DNA of 64,000 nt from Actinomyces sp. UMB0138 (GTDB taxonomy: Bacteria; Bacillota; Negativicutes; Veillonellales; Veillonellaceae): NCBI RefSeq assembly GCF_002849225.1, contig NZ_PKMC01000003.1:372001-436000 (forward strand). Reading direction: 5' to 3'. Below the pieces are notes generated by a model, which saw only the letters and a program-made list of their open reading frames with translations, had not been told where the DNA came from and did no database searches. Position numbers and translations under genes: made by a program. Shown in pieces: positions 8,665 through 17,040 of this stretch. Each line of letters opens with the position of its first letter. Position 1 is the stretch's first letter.

Positions 8665-9008
8665 GCCCTGGCGCTGTGGTTTACCAGCCGCAAGACAGCG
8701 AGAAGTAACCTAACACGGCACAAAAACAGACAAAATCAAACCAGATGGCCAAATTTCAACAAACTTTCCATACAGAATTGCAGGGGCTCTAAGGAGCTTC
8801 ACAGGAACAGTCTTAACCAACACCCTTTTTTGGGCAGACAAACAGCGGCAAACTAATACACAAACGCACGATTGGCAGTGACTTTCACTTTCCAAAAGCT
8901 AGAAATGTGCGCCTACACACAGCCCCCATTTTCGGGATAGTCCAAATAATGAGAGAGATCAGCGGCAAGATTGCACCGAGATCGAGGGCGCGGCAGAGGC
9001 GGCGGTCT
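8665..9008. other. Upstream region of the pilus operon
   Basis: A 344-bp stretch without a gene, AT-richer than its surroundings. It lies between the start of the pilus tip gene and the stop of the debranching enzyme gene, both on the minus strand, so it should carry the pilus promoter. I could not fix a convincing -35/-10 pair. TTAGGTTA on the minus strand (8706-8713) is only half of an iron box. Confidence 0.4.
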
Positions 9009-10913
9009 TTAATTGCGTGTTCGCAGGGCTCGGGCGCTAACGAATGCGGTCGCCGCGGCCCAGGCCTGCGGACGGCACGAAGCTGGATACGGCACTGGCG
9101 GGATAAACGGGCCGCCGCCGGGCAGGACCCCAAATAGCTCGGGCATGCGGAATTGGAAACGTTCGGCAGCGCGGGAAATCCGACTGGCGATTGTGCGGGC
9201 GTGCTCGTCGAGTCCCTCCGTCAGCATCCCGTCGATAATCATGCCGTTGTCGTGCGCCCACACACTCCCGCAGTGGTAGGAGAGGGGGTGGAATGCGCCG
9301 CAGCTTGTGCTCAAGGTGCGGATTCCGTAAGGGCTCAGAAGGTCTTCTTGGCACAGTCGTTCAGCCACCGCTCGCGCCTGATCGGCACGCAAAATCCCAG
9401 TTCCCAGCAAGTGCCCCATGTTCGAGGCAGCGCCAGTGACCGTTTGCTTGTGCGCGTCCAGGGCAATGGCCGGGTAGGAGTCTGCGCCCTGGCCAACCCA
9501 AAAAGTGGAGGTGAATTTTTCTCGAATTTGCTCAGCACGCTCAGCGTACTTTTCGCTATCCACTCCCTGTTCTCCTAGCAATTTGCCGCCCTCGACAAGC
9601 GCCGCATACGCGTACCCCTGCGCCTCGCACAGAGCGATAGGCGCCTTCGCGAACTGCCCGTCGGCCCACCGGATCGAATCACCCGAATCTTTCCACCCCT
9701 GGTTGGCCAGCCCTCTCCCAGACTTGTCTACATATTCCAAAAACAGGTCCCCGTCGGCATCCCCATCAGTACATATCCACTCCAGCGCAGCCTGTAGACG
9801 CTGCAGCAGAGGACTCAATTCGCCCTCCATACCACCCCTCCAGAGGGCGACGAACAGGCGCACCCACAGGGGCGTCGCGTCGATCGTGCCGAAGTAGGTA
9901 GGCGGCAGAGAAATCCGGCCGCCCGCATCAAAGGTTTCGAGGCCGTCGCGCCTCACCTCGTGCAGGATTTTGCCGGGCTGTTCGCCAGTCTGCGGGCGAT
10001 CGGCCTGCCCCTGCCGCGCCGCCAGCGCGCGCACCGTTCCCAGTCCGACCTGCGGGCATTCGTGGCGCAGCAGCCAGGCGGTGATGATGGAGTCGCGGCC
10101 AAACAGGGTGAAGAACCACGGGGCTCCTGCCGCGTAGAACGAGTTTTCGGGGCGGGAGCGCTCACCCATTAGCAGCGAGTCTAAGTCTCGGGCAGCCACC
10201 GCCGTCCAAAGGTCTACCTTCTCCTGGGCCGCGCGGGGACCAGCCGCCTCTTGCGGTTCCTTCCTACGCTGTGCCTGCGCGGTTATTCCCGCATGCCTAC
10301 TCGCGGCGAATTGGCCGGATTCGTCACGCATTTGCAGCGACCAGGCACAGGCTTCTTCAGAATTGGGCTTCAGGTTGAGGCACCAGCAACAGGTGAAAGA
10401 GGTCTCGCTCTCGACGAGTTTAGCTTCCGGAGCCCACCAAGTAGCGAAGGCGCTCCCGTCATCCCACTTGCCACCCTTGGCATAAACGGCCCTAGCCGGT
10501 TTGCCGGACTTGATCTTTTCCATGGAGCTCAAGTCGGGACTAACCTGCAGCTCCAAGGTGAGGACGAAGGCCTTCGAGGACGCGTTCTGGACGGCCATCT
10601 GTTCGCGCACGCCTTCGATATCGACGACGCGGTCGCGCACTAGCAAGATCTTCGGATCAGCGGTGTCGCCCTCGATTCGCAGCGCGTTCACGAAGCGGGT
10701 GTGCCCACTTTCTAAGTCCAGTTGGGTCAGAGGTTCGACGGCGACTTCTTCCCCTTCGAGGGTGAGCCTCAGGCTTAGCCGGGAGATCAGGCGCGTGTCG
10801 TAGCAGTAGATGCCTTGGGCTCCCCCGTCAAGGTTTCCGGCGGTGTCGGCCCACACCTGATTAGGCACGCGCAGGGTTGGCACCAGGTTGTGCAAGAAGG
10901 GCTGACCAGCCAT
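9009..10913 (-). CDS. Amylo-alpha-1,6-glucosidase / glycogen debranching enzyme-like
   Basis: Predicted cytoplasmic glycoside hydrolase of about 634 residues acting on alpha-1,6 branch points of glycogen or imported maltodextrins. The ATG at 10913 has GGAG eight bases upstream, so it is preferred to the ATG nine codons earlier. The N-terminal third is a beta-sandwich domain of the GDE_N_bis type. The rest is an (alpha/alpha)6 barrel with the family signatures FFTLFGRDS, GKILHEVRRD and YFGTIDATPLW. It is divergent from the lacI-type regulator and transporter genes, and its -35 element lies inside the shared palindromic operator. It should therefore be induced together with the maltodextrin importer. 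Confidence 0.85.
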   Translation of the reverse strand: MAGQPFLHNLVPTLRVPNQVWADTAGNLDGGAQGIYCYDTRLISRLSLRLTLEGEEVAVEPLTQLDLESGHTRFVNALRIEGDTADPKILLVRDRVVDIEGVREQMAVQNASSKAFVLTLELQVSPDLSSMEKIKSGKPARAVYAKGGKWDDGSAFATWWAPEAKLVESETSFTCCWCLNLKPNSEEACAWSLQMRDESGQFAASRHAGITAQAQRRKEPQEAAGPRAAQEKVDLWTAVAARDLDSLLMGERSRPENSFYAAGAPWFFTLFGRDSIITAWLLRHECPQVGLGTVRALAARQGQADRPQTGEQPGKILHEVRRDGLETFDAGGRISLPPTYFGTIDATPLWVRLFVALWRGGMEGELSPLLQRLQAALEWICTDGDADGDLFLEYVDKSGRGLANQGWKDSGDSIRWADGQFAKAPIALCEAQGYAYAALVEGGKLLGEQGVDSEKYAERAEQIREKFTSTFWVGQGADSYPAIALDAHKQTVTGAASNMGHLLGTGILRADQARAVAERLCQEDLLSPYGIRTLSTSCGAFHPLSYHCGSVWAHDNGMIIDGMLTEGLDEHARTIASRISRAAERFQFRMPELFGVLPGGGPFIPPVPYPASCRPQAWAAATAFVSARALRTRN

Positions 10914-10929
10914 TTTCACTCCATCGGGG

Positions 10930-10959
10930 TTGACTTTCATTCACGATCGTATTTATGCT
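10930..10959 (+). promoter_or_regulatory. Promoter of the lacI-type regulator operon
   Basis: TTGACT at 10930-10935 and TATGCT at 10954-10959 are separated by 18 bp. The palindromic operator begins 11 bp after the -10 element, so a bound repressor would cover the start of transcription. Confidence 0.6.
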
Positions 10960-10983
10960 AGTAGACATTATTTGAACGTTCAA
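10954..10983 (-). promoter_or_regulatory. Divergent promoter of the debranching enzyme gene
   Basis: On the minus strand TTGAAC (10978-10983) is followed after 17 bp by TAGCAT (10954-10959). The -35 element is part of the palindrome TTTGAACGTTCAAA, so the repressor would block both directions from one site. Confidence 0.5.
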
Positions 10984-10984
10984 A
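10971..10984. promoter_or_regulatory. LacI-family operator palindrome
   Basis: TTTGAACGTTCAAA is a perfect 14-bp palindrome with the central CG typical of LacI-family operators. It lies between the divergent debranching enzyme and lacI-type genes, which suggests autoregulation and joint control of both transcripts. Confidence 0.7.
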
Positions 10985-11007
10985 TCAAGTGCAAGAAAGG
11001 GGCGGCA

Positions 11008-11988
11008 ATGGCACACAAACCGACACTGCTTTCCCTGGCCATGGACCTAAACGTGTCCAGGCAAACCATTTCAAACGCCATCCACCACCCCGAACGCCTG
11101 CAGGCCGACACTCTTGCGCGCATCCGCGCCGAATTGGACCGCCAAGGTTATGCCCCCTCGCGGGCGGCACGCCAACTGCGCAACAATCGAGCCGGCGCCT
11201 TCGGCTACCGCCTGCACCCCACTTTTGACGGCATCAACGGCAACATCCTGGACCGCTTCCTGCACGAACTGGTCGCAACGGCCCAGGCAGCAGGATTCTC
11301 TGTGGTGGTATTCGCCGCCAACTCGGACGAGGACGAAATTGCGCAGCTACAACATCTGCACCAGACCGGCGCGATCGACGGGGCCATACTAAGTGCCTCT
11401 TCCGAGGGCGACCCGCGCCCCACAGCACTCGCTACTGCGGGCCTTCCAGGTGCCAGCTTTGGCCGCCCCTGGGCAGCCCCCGCCAGCCCATACGCCTGGG
11501 TAGACGTAGACGGTAAAGCAGGCACGGCAGCAGCTGTCACCTCCCTCCGAAACGCCCACCACGACCGCATCGGGTGGATCGGCTGGAACCCAGAAGTGGG
11601 CGTCGGCCATGACCGCTACCTAGGCTACAAGGAGGCGTTAGGCGATCTAATTGATCCCGACTTACAACGCCGCTACCCGGATTCAACAGACGCAGGCCGC
11701 AGAGCCGCCCTCGAACTGGCCGAAGCGGGGGCCACAGCGGTCGTGTGCGCATCAGATTCGCTAGCACTAGGCGCGGTCACCTCGGGCGCTTTTGCAAGGG
11801 GGAACATCTTCGGCTTCGACGACACCCCCGTCGCTGCCGCAATGGAAATGAATTCGGTGCGTCAGCCCATCGAGGACATAGCCCGCACCTGCTTCCAACT
11901 AGCTCTTAGCTCCCTAGAAAAGAACATAAAACCTACAGGAACACTGGTCAAAGCCAGTCCTGTCATAAGAACCTCAATAGAAAGGTAA
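11008..11988 (+). CDS. LacI-family transcriptional repressor (maltodextrin locus)
   Basis: A 326-residue regulator. The start is the ATG at 11008 with AAAGGGG upstream; the frame is open further 5' but crosses the operator. Residues 5-60 contain the LacI helix-turn-helix (TLLSLAMDLNVSRQTISNAI) and the hinge region ending in AARQLRNN. The remainder is a periplasmic-binding-like sugar-sensor domain. It opens an operon with a binding protein six bases downstream and two permeases. The effector is probably maltose or a maltodextrin, judging from the divergent debranching enzyme; that is inference. Confidence 0.88.
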   Translation: MAHKPTLLSLAMDLNVSRQTISNAIHHPERLQADTLARIRAELDRQGYAPSRAARQLRNNRAGAFGYRLHPTFDGINGNILDRFLHELVATAQAAGFSVVVFAANSDEDEIAQLQHLHQTGAIDGAILSASSEGDPRPTALATAGLPGASFGRPWAAPASPYAWVDVDGKAGTAAAVTSLRNAHHDRIGWIGWNPEVGVGHDRYLGYKEALGDLIDPDLQRRYPDSTDAGRRAALELAEAGATAVVCASDSLALGAVTSGAFARGNIFGFDDTPVAAAMEMNSVRQPIEDIARTCFQLALSSLEKNIKPTGTLVKASPVIRTSIER

Positions 11989-11993
11989 CAGCA

Positions 11994-13226
11994 ATGGGGA
12001 AGAAAAAGATCACGGCAGCTATGGCGCTGCTCGCTACCTCTGCGCTAACGCTGAGCGCGTGCGGATCCGGTTTCGATGACGATAACGCCTCCGGCAGCGA
12101 CAGCAAAGGTGACGGCAAACTGTCCGTTCTAATTGCGGCCTCCGGAGACGCCGAAGCCAAATCCGTCAAAGACACCATCGCCAAGTGGGCGGACAAGAAT
12201 GGGGTCGACACCAAGGTTGACGTCGCCTCCGACCTAGTTCAACAGTTGGCCCAAGGCTTTGCAGGCGGCAACCCACCAGACCTGTTTTATACCAGCGCTG
12301 ACCAGTTCCAGGGCTACGCCGAATCCGGGTACCTGCAAGCCTACGGCGACGATTTGAAGAACAAAGACGACTTCTACCCCAGCCTGCGCGACGCTTTCAC
12401 CCACGACGGCAAGTTCTACTGCGCCCCCAAAGATTTTTCGACTTTGGCACTAATTATCAATACTGCCGAATGGGAGAAAGCCGGTTTGACCGACGCTGAC
12501 TACCCGAAGGATTGGGACCAGCTAAAGACTGTTGCCGCCAAACTAACCAAGGGCGACCGGCCCGGCCTTACTATGAGCCCCGAGTACCAGCGCATGGGTG
12601 CCTTTCTGGCCCAGGCGGGTGGTGGCCTCGAAAAGGACGGCAAGGCAATCGCTTCCGCACAAGGCAATAAGAAGGCGTTACAATACCTGTCTGACCTGGC
12701 TAAAGAGGGCTCTTTGAAACTATCTAACCAGCTCGGCTCTGGTTGGGGCGGCGAAGCCTTCGGCAAGGGCCAGGCAGCCATGGTAGTTGAAGGAAACTGG
12801 GTCGAGGGCGCCCTCAAGAACGATTATCCGGATCTGAAATACAAGGTAGTCGAACTACCTGCCGGCCCGGCCGGTAAGGCCACCCTTCAGTTCACCAACT
12901 GCTGGGGCCTGGCAGCAGATTCGAAGGACAAGGCGGACGCTAAGAAGTTGGCCGAATACCTGACCGAGGCAGAACAACAAAACACCTTCGCGAAAGACTT
13001 CGGAGTAATGCCTTCCGTGAAGTCCGCCGCCGAAGCGTGGAAGAAGGCCAACCCGGCACTAGCCGCCTTCCTGGACGGAGCCGACTACGCGCAGAACGTG
13101 CCAACCGCCAAGGGAGCCACCGACGTGTTGGACGAGCTGAACTCCAAGCTGGAACAGTTACCCAACTTCGACATTGAAACAACACTCGAACAGACCCAAA
13201 AGGACATGGCAGCAGTCCTAAAGTAA
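11994..13226 (+). CDS. Sugar ABC transporter binding lipoprotein (MalE-like)
   Basis: A 410-residue extracellular lipoprotein that captures sugar for the two permeases encoded next. The signal peptide ends in a lipobox (LSAC, Cys at about 23), followed by an acidic Ser/Asp-rich linker. The body is a family 1 solute-binding protein with the YTSADQFQGYAESGYL region and a late WG...ADSKDKADAKKLAEYL region. Five bases separate it from the regulator gene, so the two are co-transcribed. Maltodextrin is the likely substrate because of the adjacent debranching enzyme. Confidence 0.88.
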   Translation: MGKKKITAAMALLATSALTLSACGSGFDDDNASGSDSKGDGKLSVLIAASGDAEAKSVKDTIAKWADKNGVDTKVDVASDLVQQLAQGFAGGNPPDLFYTSADQFQGYAESGYLQAYGDDLKNKDDFYPSLRDAFTHDGKFYCAPKDFSTLALIINTAEWEKAGLTDADYPKDWDQLKTVAAKLTKGDRPGLTMSPEYQRMGAFLAQAGGGLEKDGKAIASAQGNKKALQYLSDLAKEGSLKLSNQLGSGWGGEAFGKGQAAMVVEGNWVEGALKNDYPDLKYKVVELPAGPAGKATLQFTNCWGLAADSKDKADAKKLAEYLTEAEQQNTFAKDFGVMPSVKSAAEAWKKANPALAAFLDGADYAQNVPTAKGATDVLDELNSKLEQLPNFDIETTLEQTQKDMAAVLK

Positions 13227-13280
13227 CGCTGCGGGTGGGGGCGTCGGAGCCCCCACCTCTACAGGCTTAGAGAGGCAATG

Positions 13281-14378
13281 ATGGCAACGAAGCACTCCAG
13301 CCGCACGACGGGCCAAAATCTGGCCGGCTGGCTATTCTTGAGCCCCGTCATTTTGATTCTGGGATTGTTCTTATTCGTCCCAGTACTAATGGCAGCATGG
13401 GTATCCGTTTCCGACTGGGGAGGGCGAGGTTCACCCTTCAGCAGCAACGTTTCCTTCGTAGGCGCAAACAACTACGCCTCAATCCTTACCGACGGCGGAC
13501 TGCCCACCCGCGACTTTGGCACCGCGCTCCGCAACAACGTCTACTACGTACTGCTGGTAGTGCCGCTACAAACCATCGTGTCACTAATACTGGCCGTCTT
13601 TGTGAACCAGCGAATCTTGAAAGCAAAAAGCTTCTTCCGCACCGCCTTCTACTTCCCCTCCGTGACCTCCTCGGTAGCCATCACCGTACTGTGGTTATTC
13701 GTTTTCTCCTACACCGGCCCAGTCAACAAAGTACTGAGCTGGCTAGGAATACACGGGCCAAACTGGTTCCAAGATCCACGCGGCATCGTCCACCTTGCGC
13801 TATCCGGCCTCGGGGTAAATAAGGTAAGCGCCCTAGCCGACCACAACCTGCTAGGCATAAGTTTGTGGGACTGGCTTTCGGGCCCCTCCGTCGCAATGAC
13901 CGCGTTCATTCTGATGGCCGTGTTCACCACCTCGGGCACCTTCATGCTCCTGTTCATTGCCGCGCTACAGGCCATCGGCAACGAGACCGAAGAAGCCGGA
14001 ATGATGGACGGAGCCGGAGCCCTCCAACGCTTCCGGTACATAACCGTGCCGATGCTAAAACCCACCGTGTTCACCGTGCTCACACTAGGTTTAATCGGGT
14101 GCTGGCAAGTCTTCGACCAGATTTATACGGGCACCCAAGGAGGGCCCGCAAAAACCACCCTCACCCCCGCCTACCTATCCTTCAACTCCGCGTTCAACAA
14201 CCAACAGTGGGGACAAGGGGCCGCAATCGCGTTCATCCTGTTCTTCATCATCGTAGCCTTCACGCTGCTACAGCGATTAATGCTCCGGGACAAAGACGAG
14301 GTTCGCCCACGCAAACGGAAAGCGCGAAGGCAGCAAGTCGCCCTCGCCAACGCCACAAGCGCGAAAGAAGGTAAGTAA
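13281..14378 (+). CDS. Sugar ABC transporter permease (MalF-like)
   Basis: Inner-membrane permease of 365 residues with about six membrane segments and the BPD_transp_1 fold. The EAA loop, which contacts the ATPase, reads EEAGMMDGAGALQRFRYITV. The second of two consecutive ATGs (13281) is better spaced from GAGG than the one at 13278. It forms the membrane channel with the following gene. No ATPase gene is present in the locus, so a shared MsiK-type subunit from elsewhere is expected. Confidence 0.88.
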   Translation: MATKHSSRTTGQNLAGWLFLSPVILILGLFLFVPVLMAAWVSVSDWGGRGSPFSSNVSFVGANNYASILTDGGLPTRDFGTALRNNVYYVLLVVPLQTIVSLILAVFVNQRILKAKSFFRTAFYFPSVTSSVAITVLWLFVFSYTGPVNKVLSWLGIHGPNWFQDPRGIVHLALSGLGVNKVSALADHNLLGISLWDWLSGPSVAMTAFILMAVFTTSGTFMLLFIAALQAIGNETEEAGMMDGAGALQRFRYITVPMLKPTVFTVLTLGLIGCWQVFDQIYTGTQGGPAKTTLTPAYLSFNSAFNNQQWGQGAAIAFILFFIIVAFTLLQRLMLRDKDEVRPRKRKARRQQVALANATSAKEGK

Positions 14379-15251
14379 ATGAGCACCGGTATTGTCAAGC
14401 CAAACGCTAAGACGGTGGGCGGGTTTGCAGGCCTGAAAGCACGCCACCTGCCCTTCTACCTGGTAGTGATCGCGCTTGCGATAGTGTACATTTCGCCGTT
14501 TTTGATCCAGATTTTTACCTCATTCAAGACCGAACCTGATGCCGCCGCTAACCCGCTAGCACTACCGCAGCAGTGGACCACGGCAGCGTATGAGCGCCTC
14601 TTCGTCCACTCGGATTTTCCGTTATGGATCCGCAACTCCCTCATAGTTACCCTTCTAGTAACTGCAGGTAGAGTCCTATTTGATTGCATGGCCGGGTATG
14701 CCCTAGCACGCATTCCCTTCCGAGGGCGGACGCTCATGTATTCAATCCTGGTTGCCGTCATGTCCGTTCCCGCCGTCGTACTACTAATCCCGAAGTTCCT
14801 GGTAATCAAACAGCTGGGCATCTACGATTCCTTCGCGGGCATGATCCTGCCCCTTTTGGCAGACGCGACGGGCGTATTCATTATGACCGGATTCTTCGCC
14901 TCAATTCCCAAATCGATTGAGGAGCAAGCCCGCATCGACGGAGCCGGGACACTGCGAACCTTCTGGTCTATCGTGATGCCGATGGCACGGCCCGCCGTAG
15001 TCACCATCATCATCCTGTCCTTCCAAGGATCGTGGAACGAACTGAATCACTTCATCGTCTCTACCCAAGATTCGCGACTGACAACCCTGACCAAAGGGGT
15101 CGCGCAGCTGGCCTCCGGGCAACTATCGCAGGGCTCGCAATACCCGCTGAAACTGTCTGCCGCGCTGCTCATGACCATCCCTGTCGCAATCTTGTTCTTC
15201 ACCTTCCAAAAGCAGATCATGAACTCCACCGCTGGCGCAGTCAAAGAATAG
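14379..15251 (+). CDS. Sugar ABC transporter permease (MalG-like)
   Basis: A 290-residue permease with six membrane segments and the EAA-loop sequence EEQARIDGAGTLRTFWSIVMP. Its ATG directly abuts the stop codon of the preceding permease, indicating translational coupling. It is the last gene of the maltodextrin operon; an 18-bp palindrome follows 12 bases after the stop. Confidence 0.88.
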   Translation: MSTGIVKPNAKTVGGFAGLKARHLPFYLVVIALAIVYISPFLIQIFTSFKTEPDAAANPLALPQQWTTAAYERLFVHSDFPLWIRNSLIVTLLVTAGRVLFDCMAGYALARIPFRGRTLMYSILVAVMSVPAVVLLIPKFLVIKQLGIYDSFAGMILPLLADATGVFIMTGFFASIPKSIEEQARIDGAGTLRTFWSIVMPMARPAVVTIIILSFQGSWNELNHFIVSTQDSRLTTLTKGVAQLASGQLSQGSQYPLKLSAALLMTIPVAILFFTFQKQIMNSTAGAVKE

Positions 15252-15263
15252 GCAGGCTCGTTG

Positions 15264-15281
15264 CGCGAGCGGCCGCTCGCG
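15264..15281 (+). terminator. Palindrome after the maltodextrin operon
   Basis: CGCGAGCGGCCGCTCGCG is a perfect 18-bp palindrome 12 bases past the stop codon of the last permease gene. It can form a GC-rich hairpin but has no U-tract, so a terminator role is likely rather than certain. Confidence 0.45.
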
Positions 15282-15508
15282 AACGTCTTGTGCCCTATTC
15301 TGGCTGGACTTGGAAAAACGAACTACTCGCAGCACGTTTTAGACGCATTCGCGTATCACATTTTTGCTGGTTCGACCCGGTTTAGCATGCGATGTTGTAG
15401 CATTTTGGTGATCGCGGCTTCATTTGTCGCTGATTGCAGCGTGGTTTCTGACGGCGACTGGCAGCCACGTCTGCACTATTTCCCGTAGGTCCCTTGGAGC
15501 CTTGAAGA

Positions 15509-17038
15509 ATGAATGAAGATTCACCCCGTGATGGTGTCGGGCGTGCTAATGACGCGCAGCAGTCCGCTCACCGCGAGTTCCCTTCGCGTTCCTCTAGGCG
15601 TAGGCGAGCGGCGCACCCGCACCTGCATCACCGCGCCGGCCAGCAGCCGGGAGCTTCCCGAAATTCCTCCGCGCCCCTAAGCGAGCAAGCCGAGAAGTCC
15701 GAGGCTACTGATTCACTACAGCCGCGCCGATCCTTGCGGTCCAGGGCTGCTTCTTTGTCGCGCCCTACCCTGCGCCCCACCCAGGCCAGTAGAGCGGCTT
15801 CTCGCCCTCACTGGTATGGCACAGCCGACCCGCGGGTTAAGGATCTATCTCCGGCGCAGAAAGCCCGCATCCGCAATCCCCGCCTATCAATGCGCGACCA
15901 TGACGACGCCTACGATGCCACTTCGCCAACCACTACTCTGACGCACATGCCCGCCATTAAGCCGATCACGGGTGCAACGCCGATTATTTCTACCAAGCGT
16001 TCTAATTCCAGCCCGGCTACTTCTTCCGAGGGCGACCCCGCCCCTTCGCGGGCCTCTCGCGCCGGGTCTAGCCCGGCAGTTGCTAGCGCACCGGCAGCCG
16101 CGAAGCAGGATCAGGATGATACTGGGGCGAAGGCTGCGCCACCCGCCGTGGCAGCGACTGCTGCGGCTTCTTCCAGCACGCCAGTTGAAAAGCCGGCCGA
16201 GAAGGTGGCTGGCGATGCTGGCTCGTCTGCAGAATTGAAGCGGCAGGAATCCCGCTGGTGGCTGGGTGCTTCAATCGTTGTTTGTCTACTAGCACTGATC
16301 GCGGGCGTTGTCTTTGGGTTCTTCAAGCTGGCGAAGCCGAACACGGAGGCGCAGGTGCTGCCTTCGGATAAGACCACGTCAGCTTCCGCTTCAGAAACGC
16401 CCTCGCCCTCGCCCTCGCCCTCGCCTGAGCCCACCCCGATCCCAACCGTGCGCACCACCGAGGTGCCTTCCGGGCTGAAGGGCACCTACACTCCGCCCGC
16501 GTCGACCGGACGAATGATCGCTATACCCGGCCAGAAGGCGGCACCCGAGGGCGACGGCCAGCAAATTGCCTACGACCTGTCCTACGAGCAGGGCATGCCC
16601 ATAGACCCGAATGTCTTTGCCAACTCGGTGCACTCGACGTTGAACGACAACCGTTCCTGGCCCGCCCAGGGCATGCGCTTTGTGCGCACTGACTACCAAC
16701 CGCAAGTGTCGTTGCGCCTGGTCAGCCCCAACACAATTAAGAAGGAGTGCGCTGGCACTGTTGATGACGGTTTCGCCTCGTGCCTGGTTGGCAACAGGGT
16801 GCTGCTGAATTCGGATCGCTGGTTCACTTCGGCTAAACCCTGGGATCAGGCCGGTGGCGGCCAGGACGAATACCGTGCCTACCTGCTGAACTACTTCGTC
16901 GGTCTAGCTACTGGAAAGAAGCAGGTTGATTGTAAGAAATCGGGCGAGGTAGCGAACGTGATGCAGTCGCAGACCTACGAACTGAATGGGTGCAAGCCTA
17001 ACGGCTGGGTCAACCCCGACGCCAAGAAAGGCCAGTAA
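15509..17038 (+). CDS. Membrane-anchored DUF3152 protein with a lost zinc site
   Basis: A 509-residue protein with a long, Arg/Ser/Pro-rich cytoplasmic tail (1-247), one membrane segment (about 249-272), an (SP)n linker, and an extracellular C-terminal DUF3152 domain (about 340-505). DUF3152 belongs to the zincin-like metallopeptidases, whose signature reads NHEVGHxLGH. Here the matching stretch is NYFVGLATGK (about 461-470), so both zinc-binding His and the catalytic Glu are replaced. Flanking landmarks are kept: VLLNSDRW, a conserved Cys, VMQSQT, and GCKPNGW. The ATG at 15509 follows GGAG. Its stop is two bases from cydA, so it is co-transcribed with cytochrome bd. It is probably a non-catalytic binding or regulatory protein. 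Confidence 0.75.
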   Translation: MNEDSPRDGVGRANDAQQSAHREFPSRSSRRRRAAHPHLHHRAGQQPGASRNSSAPLSEQAEKSEATDSLQPRRSLRSRAASLSRPTLRPTQASRAASRPHWYGTADPRVKDLSPAQKARIRNPRLSMRDHDDAYDATSPTTTLTHMPAIKPITGATPIISTKRSNSSPATSSEGDPAPSRASRAGSSPAVASAPAAAKQDQDDTGAKAAPPAVAATAAASSSTPVEKPAEKVAGDAGSSAELKRQESRWWLGASIVVCLLALIAGVVFGFFKLAKPNTEAQVLPSDKTTSASASETPSPSPSPSPEPTPIPTVRTTEVPSGLKGTYTPPASTGRMIAIPGQKAAPEGDGQQIAYDLSYEQGMPIDPNVFANSVHSTLNDNRSWPAQGMRFVRTDYQPQVSLRLVSPNTIKKECAGTVDDGFASCLVGNRVLLNSDRWFTSAKPWDQAGGGQDEYRAYLLNYFVGLATGKKQVDCKKSGEVANVMQSQTYELNGCKPNGWVNPDAKKGQ

Positions 17039-17040
17039 TA

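Noticed and set aside
8706..8713. TTAGGTTA (minus strand) upstream of the pilus operon as an iron box
   Set aside because: A single half-site; in the better orientation the full 19-mer matches only about 10 of 19 positions.
15261..15488. A 75-codon open frame between the permease and DUF3152 genes
   Set aside because: It starts on the terminator palindrome, lacks a ribosome site and shows no familiar motif.
16398..16425. Four GAGGGC units in a row as a special repeat array
   Set aside because: They encode a Ser-Pro linker repeat; simple codon repetition explains them, so they should carry little weight in the 7-mer count.
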